From assembly GCA_002456995.1 (NCBI GenBank), contig NTKC01000003.1:1-64000 (forward strand): 64,000 bases of DNA. The letters are read 5' to 3'. Both the position numbers and the translations under genes were made by a program. Of the stretch, positions 58,085 through 64,000 are shown piece after piece. The stretch is from Candidatus Thioglobus sp. MED-G25 (GTDB taxonomy: Bacteria; Pseudomonadota; Gammaproteobacteria; Arenicellales; UBA868). The notes beneath the pieces were generated by a model. That model had not been told where the DNA came from and made no database searches. It saw nothing but the letters and a program-made list of their open reading frames with translations. How positions within the stretch are numbered: position 1 is the stretch's first letter; every line of letters begins with the position of its first letter.

Positions 58085-60806
58085 GGCAATGTTTGTATTT
58101 TTTGCCGGATCCGCAAGGACACAGTGCGTTACGGCCAACCTTGGGTCCACCACGGACAAAGGGCTGCGTAGTCGCCGCAGTGGATTCTGGTGCCAGAACA
58201 TTCGGTTGGTCTCCAGATTCCAGTGCGGGTAGAGGTTCAGTTGTGGCGTCGGGATGCAGGAATTCAAGCCCACCAGCACTCTGACGCCGACGCTGCACCT
58301 CAAGTTCCTCAACTTCAGCCGATGTCTGTATCTGGATCTTCGACAAAATTCCGATGGTCTCGTTCTTAACCCGCTCTAGCACGTCAGTAAACATCTCGAA
58401 TGCTTCGCGTTTGTACTCCTGTTTTGGATTCTTCTGCGCATATCCCCGGAGTCCTATCCCCTGACGAAGGTGATCCATCTGGGCAAGGTGATCCTTCCAT
58501 TGTTCATCCAGAACCCGCAACATAACCGCCTTCTCGAGGTGCCGGATGACCTCTTCACCCACACCGGCGGCTTTTTGTTCATAGGCACCGATTACTTCTG
58601 ATTCAATTCGTTGACGGAGCGTCTCCTCGTGAAGCGCGTCGTCTTCCGCCAACCATTGACTAATGGGCATTGTCAGTCCGAATCGAGCTTCGACGTCTGT
58701 CTCAAGGCTCGGGACATCCCATTGCTCTTCCAGACTCTCGGGCGGTAGGTGAACATCAATCAATTCATTGACAACTTCGGTACGTGCCACGCCAACGGTG
58801 TCGGAGATATCATCCATCTCCATCAGTCGATTACGCTGCTCGTAGATCACCTTTCGCTGTTCATTCGCGACGTCGTCATATTCCAGCAGCTGTTTTCGGG
58901 TATCAAAGTTTCGGCCTTCCACCTTTTTCTGAGAATTTTCTATTGCACGGGTTACCCAACTGTGCTCGATCGCCTCACCCTCTTCCATACCCAGCTTCTC
59001 CATCAAACCGGCTACACGCTCGGAGCCAAAAATACGCATCAGATTATCTTCCATGGAAAGATAGTACCGGCTCGACCCGGGATCACCCTGGCGCCCGCAA
59101 CGACCTCGAAGCTGATTGTCTACACGGCGGGATTCATTACGTTCGGTTCCTAGGACATGCAGTCCGCCCGCGTCGACCACTTCTTTGTGGCGTTGCTGCC
59201 ATTGTTCGCGAATCGATGCCTGTTCGGCTTTCTGACCCTCCCCTAAGTCAGCAAGTTCCATATCCAGGTTGCCGCCTAGAACGATGTCCGTTCCACGACC
59301 GGCCATATTCGTTGCGATAGTGATAGCACCTGGTCGACCTGCCTGCGCGATGATACCGGCCTCCCGCTCATGGTGTTTCGCGTTCAGTACCTCATGATCG
59401 ATGCCAGATTGACGAAGAATTCCCGAAAGATACTCAGAAGTTTCGATGGAGGCCGTTCCCACCAGAACAGGCTGCCGCTTGTCACGACAGTGCTCTATAC
59501 CGCTGAGAATAGCACTAAACTTTTCACTTTGAGTACGGTAAACCAGGTCTGGCTGATCATCGCGAATCATCGCCATGTTGGTCGGTATGACCATCACCTC
59601 AAGTCCATAAATCTGTTGAAATTCCACAGCTTCAGTGTCTGCAGTACCCGTCATACCGGACAACTTATCGTACAACCTGAACAAGTTCTGGAAGGTGATC
59701 GCTGCGAGGGTCTGATTCTCCTGCTGGATTGGAACTCCTTCTTTGGCTTCTACAGCCTGGTGAAGGCCTTCCCCCCAACGCCTCCCTGTCATCATACGCC
59801 CGGTGAACTCATCGATAATCACGATCTGACGATCGCGAACGATGTAATCAACATCACGCTGAAACAAGGAGTGGGCACGCAGTGCTGCATACAGATGGTG
59901 CACCAGACTGATGTTGCCAACATCATAGAGACTCGATCCCTCGTTCAACAATCCTGATTCGAGCAGCATCGCTTCGGCGCTTTCGTGGCCGTCTTCAGTC
60001 AGAAAGACCTGCTTGTTCTTCTCATCGACAGAGAAATCACCTGGGCCCTCTTCTTCATGTTGTCGCACCAGTTTTGGGATGATGTGATTGATCTTCACAT
60101 ACAGATCAGTACTGTCGTCGGCCGAACCCGATATGATCAATGGTGTTCTAGCTTCATCGACCAGGATGGAGTCCACTTCGTCTACAATGGCAAAATTGCG
60201 TGAACGCTGAACACGGTCTTCGATGCCGAATGCCATGTTGTCGCGCAGATAGTCAAAACCATACTCGTTGTTGGTGCCGTAAACGATATCGCACGCGTAA
60301 GCGCTTCGTTTAGACTCAGGGTCTTGCCCGGATACGATCACGCCCACTGTCAGACCCAAGAACTGGTAGATCTTCCCCATCCAGTCGGCATCACGGGCCG
60401 CAAGATAGTCGTTCACCGTGACCACATGGACAGTCCCGCCGCAGACAGCAGTCAGATATGCCGGCAGGGTTGCAACCAGAGTCTTGCCCTCACCCGTACG
60501 CATTTCTGCGATCTTGCCCTCGTACAGCACCATGCCACCGATCAGCTGCACATCAAAGTGCCGCATGTCCAGAGTGCGCCGTGCCGTCTCACGCACAACC
60601 GCAAATACTTCCGACATCAGATCTTCCGGGCTCTCACCTTCGCCCGCGCGTCGGCGAAACTCATCGGTCTTGGCTGCCAGACCACTATCATCAAGCCCGG
60701 CGATCTGCTCTTCCAGAGAATTAATCTGATCAACCATACGGCTCATTCGCTTTAGATTTCTCTGGTTGCGACTGCCGAAAATCTTTGTAGCAAATTTACC
60801 GAACAT
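58071..60806 (-). CDS. secA: Preprotein translocase ATPase SecA
   Basis: Motor ATPase driving protein export through SecYEG. 911 residues: NBD1 with Walker [15 protein letters not shown] and [19 protein letters not shown], the preprotein-crosslinking domain, NBD2 ([24 protein letters not shown]), the helical scaffold and wing, and a C-terminal zinc-binding tail [14 protein letters not shown] that binds SecB. It overlaps argJ by 14 bases and is divergent from dciA. Confidence 0.98.
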   Translation of the reverse strand: MFGKFATKIFGSRNQRNLKRMSRMVDQINSLEEQIAGLDDSGLAAKTDEFRRRAGEGESPEDLMSEVFAVVRETARRTLDMRHFDVQLIGGMVLYEGKIAEMRTGEGKTLVATLPAYLTAVCGGTVHVVTVNDYLAARDADWMGKIYQFLGLTVGVIVSGQDPESKRSAYACDIVYGTNNEYGFDYLRDNMAFGIEDRVQRSRNFAIVDEVDSILVDEARTPLIISGSADDSTDLYVKINHIIPKLVRQHEEEGPGDFSVDEKNKQVFLTEDGHESAEAMLLESGLLNEGSSLYDVGNISLVHHLYAALRAHSLFQRDVDYIVRDRQIVIIDEFTGRMMTGRRWGEGLHQAVEAKEGVPIQQENQTLAAITFQNLFRLYDKLSGMTGTADTEAVEFQQIYGLEVMVIPTNMAMIRDDQPDLVYRTQSEKFSAILSGIEHCRDKRQPVLVGTASIETSEYLSGILRQSGIDHEVLNAKHHEREAGIIAQAGRPGAITIATNMAGRGTDIVLGGNLDMELADLGEGQKAEQASIREQWQQRHKEVVDAGGLHVLGTERNESRRVDNQLRGRCGRQGDPGSSRYYLSMEDNLMRIFGSERVAGLMEKLGMEEGEAIEHSWVTRAIENSQKKVEGRNFDTRKQLLEYDDVANEQRKVIYEQRNRLMEMDDISDTVGVARTEVVNELIDVHLPPESLEEQWDVPSLETDVEARFGLTMPISQWLAEDDALHEETLRQRIESEVIGAYEQKAAGVGEEVIRHLEKAVMLRVLDEQWKDHLAQMDHLRQGIGLRGYAQKNPKQEYKREAFEMFTDVLERVKNETIGILSKIQIQTSAEVEELEVQRRRQSAGGLEFLHPDATTEPLPALESGDQPNVLAPESTAATTQPFVRGGPKVGRNALCPCGSGKKYKHCHGKL

Positions 60807-60954
60807 CAGTAAGATATCTCCCGTGTATTTAGGTATCAGATCAGAGTAATGATCCCGGCGAATTCAAACGGCCAACCAGCAACCCGTTTTATCCACGATC
60901 GACCTGAAGGCATCTCTATCCTGGCGAAACTGATACTATTGGACGAATTTTATC

Positions 60955-61401
60955 ATGAGCGATTCAACTTTCAGACCAGTAGGGGCTCTGGTGAAGTCTG
61001 TGTCCGCATCTGCTGCTGCAGATCCCGGTGACGATACAGATAAAGTAACCCGATTCTGGCAGCTTACCGTCAGCGTCGACATCGCTGCACACACGCGGGT
61101 TGCGCTAGAGGATAGCGTACTCCTCGTGTTTGCGGATTCATCGGTATGGGGACACGCTGTCACCCTGCAAAAAAACACGATCATAGCCAAACTCAAATCT
61201 CATGGTGTCGGTTGTGAAGAAATCACCGTCAAAGTCAAGCCTCGAGAGGCAGAGCGGGTGCCCACGATAACATCAAGAGACCCTGATCCGATTGAATCAT
61301 CTTCAGCGAACGCACTTGAGCAAAGTGCGCACACCGTAACAACACCCGGCCTGCGCAGGGTGCTGCAACGACTCAGTCAGCATCGAAAAACCGATAACTG
61401 A
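60955..61401 (+). CDS. dciA: DciA-family protein (DUF721)
   Basis: DUF721 protein; DciA loads the replicative helicase DnaB in bacteria that lack DnaC/DnaI. 148 residues with a beta-alpha KH-like N-terminal domain including WQLTVSVDIAAHTRVAL and the conserved VWGHAVTLQKNTIIAKL (about residues 64-80), then a disordered polar tail. Divergent from secA with 148 bases between starts; the same neighbourhood is common in related bacteria. An extended -10-like TGATACTAT precedes the gene. Confidence 0.88.
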   Translation: MSDSTFRPVGALVKSVSASAAADPGDDTDKVTRFWQLTVSVDIAAHTRVALEDSVLLVFADSSVWGHAVTLQKNTIIAKLKSHGVGCEEITVKVKPREAERVPTITSRDPDPIESSSANALEQSAHTVTTPGLRRVLQRLSQHRKTDN

Positions 61402-61455
61402 GCATTATTCTGAATATTGCCCAGGAAACAACCCTGCTTGAGCTCATCGAGTGAA

Positions 61456-62238
61456 TCATCGGCCACGCCAGACTGGTTTTCGTTTCTCGGCAAAAGCACG
61501 GGCACCTTCAATCTGATCTTCACTGCTATAGAGCCGATCAACGGTCGGGAATGTTCGACCTGTGATTCCGTCCAGTGCGTCCTGAAACCGCATATTCTCA
61601 GCTGCTCGTGTGACTTCCTTAATAGCCGCATAAACCAGTGGTGGACCCTGCGCTAAAGTCTCGGCAAGTTCCCGGGCCCGCGGCATCAACTCTGCAGCTG
61701 GCACAATATGATTTACCAACCCCCAACGGTGTGCTTCGGCGCTGTCAAGCCAGCGACCAGTAAATAGTAATTCCATGGCGATGTGGTAGGGAATCCGCTT
61801 AGGTAGCTTGAGCGCCGCGGCATCAGCGATTGTCCCCGAGTTGATTTCGGGCAGTGCAAAAGTCGCGTGATCCGCAGCGAGGATAATGTCTGCTGACAAC
61901 GCGAGCTCCAGCCCACCGCCACAACAAATACCGTTAATTGCAGCTACAACCGGCTTATTCAGGTGCGGCAACTCCTGCAGGCCACCGAATCCTCCAACAC
62001 CATAATCACTATCGACCGCCTCACCGTCTGCGGCTGCTTTAAGGTCCCAGCCTGGACAGAAAAACTTTTCGCCAGCACCGGTAATTACGGCAACCCGCAG
62101 CTCGGGATCATCCCGAAACGCTGCGAAGACTTCCCCCATCTGCCGACTGGTCGCGACGTCGATGGCGTTGGCTTTAGGTCGATTGAGGGTAACTTCCAGT
62201 ACAGACGAATGCTTCTCAACGTGAATGGGTGTATCCAT
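61456..62238 (-). CDS. caiD: Crotonobetainyl-CoA hydratase (CaiD-like)
   Basis: Crotonase-fold enzyme that hydrates crotonobetainyl-CoA to L-carnitinyl-CoA. 260 residues, almost the E. coli CaiD length, with CaiD-like stretches RPKANAID, VITGAGEKFF, GWDLKAAA and a C-terminal FAEKRKPVWRGR matching CaiD closely. Both catalytic glutamates known for CaiD align, Glu111 (GGGLE) and Glu131 (FALPE). It lies 69 bases after a partial NDP-forming acyl-CoA synthetase, which could activate the substrate. A general enoyl-CoA hydratase is possible but less likely. Confidence 0.85.
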   Translation of the reverse strand: MDTPIHVEKHSSVLEVTLNRPKANAIDVATSRQMGEVFAAFRDDPELRVAVITGAGEKFFCPGWDLKAAADGEAVDSDYGVGGFGGLQELPHLNKPVVAAINGICCGGGLELALSADIILAADHATFALPEINSGTIADAAALKLPKRIPYHIAMELLFTGRWLDSAEAHRWGLVNHIVPAAELMPRARELAETLAQGPPLVYAAIKEVTRAAENMRFQDALDGITGRTFPTVDRLYSSEDQIEGARAFAEKRKPVWRGR

Positions 62239-62307
62239 GCTTGATTCATCTCCTTATGTTGATGCTGGTTGCAAAACAGGAACCTATTGCAACCGGTCTG
62301 ACTTAAA

Positions 62308-64000
62308 TTAGACAGAATCTCGCCGGCCCGACAACGGCTTGTGAAACTGACTTAACAAGACATCGGCGGCCACCACGCCTTTCCCCAAAGGTCGCACCAG
62401 CATCGGATTGATATCCAGTTCTGAAACTGAGCTAGTTGCCGATAGGATATGGCTGGACAGGGTCTCGAGACAATCAAGCAATGCAACCGTATCACCTTGG
62501 CTTGTGCCACGAAATCCCTTAAGCAAAGGCATCATTCTGAGTTTTGCCAGGGCTGATTCAAATTCTGATCGCCTGGCGGGCAAGAGAACGATTTGAACAT
62601 CCTGGAGTAATTCGACCAGAATACCGCCGGTTCCCAGCATCATGCAAGGACCAACCTGTGGGTCGTGTTCAACGCCAATAATCAGTTCGACCACCGCATC
62701 AGTGATCATCTCTTCTACGATCAGCCTGTCATAGTGTGCAAGCAACCGCTCCGCTGAATCTCTGAGATGTTGTTCATTCGATACGTTCAATGTCACAGCT
62801 AACTGATCGCTTTTATGCGTTAAGCTGACGTCACAGGCTTTCACACAAACAGGAAATCCAATGTCGCCAGCTGCCTCAACCGACTCTTCGATACTTCGCA
62901 CCAGTCGCCCCCGTGGTACAGCCAGGCCCAACTCCGACAACCAAGCCTTGCCTTCCCACTCATCAACGATAAACGACCCTTGTCTTATTTCGGTAATCAC
63001 ACCCGGTAGCATCAAAGGTGGTGCCTGACGCCATAGATATCCAATCTTAGCTGCAGCTTCGACCGCATCCAGTGCCTGTTCGATCCCGCATAGCGGTGCG
63101 ATACCACAATTGATGAAGTCGCTAGCTGTACTTTCGGGCAAATTTTCCGGCAAACTGGCCAATATCGCTGTGTGCTGCCCTGTGTCCTGTGCTGCTCTTT
63201 CGATTGCGTTCATGGCCGGATGCCATGTATCCCATTGACAGTTGTCCTGTCGAGGGAAGTCCAACAACAATAGCGATAAGTCAAACCCGCAACTGAGCAT
63301 CGCACGATACGTCTTGTAGAGTTTTTCCTCATCATTCCAGTTAAATGTGTGGTAGTCGAGCGGGTTCGATACGGTGACCAACTCTGAGAGGGTTTCTCTG
63401 ACCTGCTGGTACTGATCAGAGGAAAACTCGGGGAAGCTGACATCTCGACCTTCTGCCGCGTCTGCCATCAGCATCGCCTCACCGCCTGAACAACTCATAG
63501 ATCCTATGCGGCTACCGGACAGCGGGCCGTGTACATGAAGCAGTTTCAAGGTTTCAATGAGACTGTCCAATGAGCGGACCCTGGCGATCCCCAGTCTGTC
63601 CAAAAGCGCATCGGCGACCTGGTCGGAACCTGCCAGTGAGGCAGTATGTGACAAAGCAAGCCCGGCACCGCGTACGCTCGAACCAGCCTTGATGGCCACC
63701 ATAGGCAGGTGCCTGTCCCGTGCAAGTCTGCTTGCACGCTCGAGAGTCTGCACATCGCTAAATCCTTCGACGTGTAGACCCACTGCGGTCACACGGTCAT
63801 CGGCAACTACTGCCTCTATAGCATGCGCGACATCTGTCTGGGCCTGGTTTCCCAGCGCCAGAACATAGGCTATTGGCAAACCGCGGGTCTGCATGGTTAG
63901 GTTTAGCAGGATGTTACTGCTCTGGGTAAACAACGCCACGCCTCGCTTCACCCGCTGACCGCCGTGCTGGTCGGGCCACAGCAACGCACCATCTAAGTAA
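62308..64000 (-). CDS. NDP-forming acyl-CoA synthetase, partial at window edge
   Basis: The reading frame is open to position 64000, so the N-terminal part lies beyond the window. What is visible begins after the CoA-binding domain (the edge reads YLDGALLWPDQHGG). It has the succinyl-CoA-ligase-like domain (KAGSSVRGAGLALSHTASLAG with the phosphohistidine-type SHTASL motif, and MSCSGGEAMLMAD), then a C-terminal ATP-grasp domain (FPVCVKACDVSLTHKSDQLAV and IIGVEHDPQVGPCMMLGTGGI). This architecture makes an acyl-CoA from an acid with ATP or GTP. It is immediately upstream of caiD; a role activating carnitine-type acids is inferred from that neighbour. Confidence 0.87.
   Translation of the reverse strand, partial: YLDGALLWPDQHGGQRVKRGVALFTQSSNILLNLTMQTRGLPIAYVLALGNQAQTDVAHAIEAVVADDRVTAVGLHVEGFSDVQTLERASRLARDRHLPMVAIKAGSSVRGAGLALSHTASLAGSDQVADALLDRLGIARVRSLDSLIETLKLLHVHGPLSGSRIGSMSCSGGEAMLMADAAEGRDVSFPEFSSDQYQQVRETLSELVTVSNPLDYHTFNWNDEEKLYKTYRAMLSCGFDLSLLLLDFPRQDNCQWDTWHPAMNAIERAAQDTGQHTAILASLPENLPESTASDFINCGIAPLCGIEQALDAVEAAAKIGYLWRQAPPLMLPGVITEIRQGSFIVDEWEGKAWLSELGLAVPRGRLVRSIEESVEAAGDIGFPVCVKACDVSLTHKSDQLAVTLNVSNEQHLRDSAERLLAHYDRLIVEEMITDAVVELIIGVEHDPQVGPCMMLGTGGILVELLQDVQIVLLPARRSEFESALAKLRMMPLLKGFRGTSQGDTVALLDCLETLSSHILSATSSVSELDINPMLVRPLGKGVVAADVLLSQFHKPLSGRRDSV

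Noticed and set aside
58085-58312. N-terminal extension of argJ by 76 residues
   Set aside because: It overlaps secA in another frame and does not resemble ArgJ; the ATG at 58084 gives the expected length.

Overview
The window reads as the chromosome of a free-living, aerobic gammaproteobacterium, probably marine or aquatic and uncultivated. I infer this from gene order (pilMNOPQ-aroKB, def-fmt-rsmB, ftsY-rpoH, rsmD-coaD-ferredoxin, comF/bioC, pilCD-coaE, secA-argJ with a DciA gene opposite) and from protein families. Base composition is even, and I see no insertion sequence, prophage, CRISPR array, rRNA or tRNA gene. It is mostly dense housekeeping DNA; the novelty lies in regulatory sites and a few accessory genes.

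Layout. 1-8.1 kb (minus): a gltB-gltD-pyrF-hemE run with a good sigma70 promoter upstream of gltB. 8.4-15.1 kb (minus): pilM-N-O-P-Q-aroK-aroB, the type IV pilus alignment/secretin operon linked to shikimate genes. 15.3-20.3 kb (minus): topA, dprA and a LysM protein, divergent from 20.5-30.3 kb (plus): def, fmt, rsmB, a DUF4390 protein, ntrY-ntrX, trkA-trkH. 30.4-35.7 kb (minus): a GT9 heptosyltransferase, a lipid A acyltransferase, argG, rpoH and ftsY; rpoH carries a perfect CIRCE element. 35.8-40.6 kb: rsmD, coaD and a 2[4Fe-4S] ferredoxin (plus), an HD-domain possible diiron oxygenase, an AlkA-type glycosylase and a histidine phosphatase (minus), a gene-poor stretch with a candidate small RNA, then a stand-alone malonyl-transferase-like gene (plus). 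40.7-45.8 kb: an MFS transporter and fused isobutyryl-CoA mutase icmF (minus), divergent from a LiuR-like MerR regulator whose palindrome sits inside the icmF promoter. 45.9-51.5 kb (plus): an AI-2E family permease, purB, an RsuA-family pseudouridine synthase, pyrD and cyoE. 51.5-53.2 kb: bioC and comF, divergent around a perfect CRP-type site. 53.2-56.8 kb: pilA (minus), pilC-pilD-coaE (plus). 56.8-64 kb: argJ and secA (minus), dciA (plus), a CaiD-like crotonobetainyl-CoA hydratase and an edge-truncated NDP-forming acyl-CoA synthetase (minus).

How it fits together. Glutamate synthase and NtrYX suggest active nitrogen control. Most of the type IV pilus core plus dprA and comF make natural transformation plausible, although pilB and pilT are not here. 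IcmF with its MerR regulator, and the CaiD/acyl-CoA synthetase pair, point to catabolism of branched acyl-CoAs and carnitine-type compounds. No large undescribed system is evident. The strongest leads are the rpoH CIRCE element, the MerR-type icmF promoter, the CRP site between bioC and comF, an NtrX without the GAFTGA loop, and the HD-domain gene inserted between rsmD and coaD.
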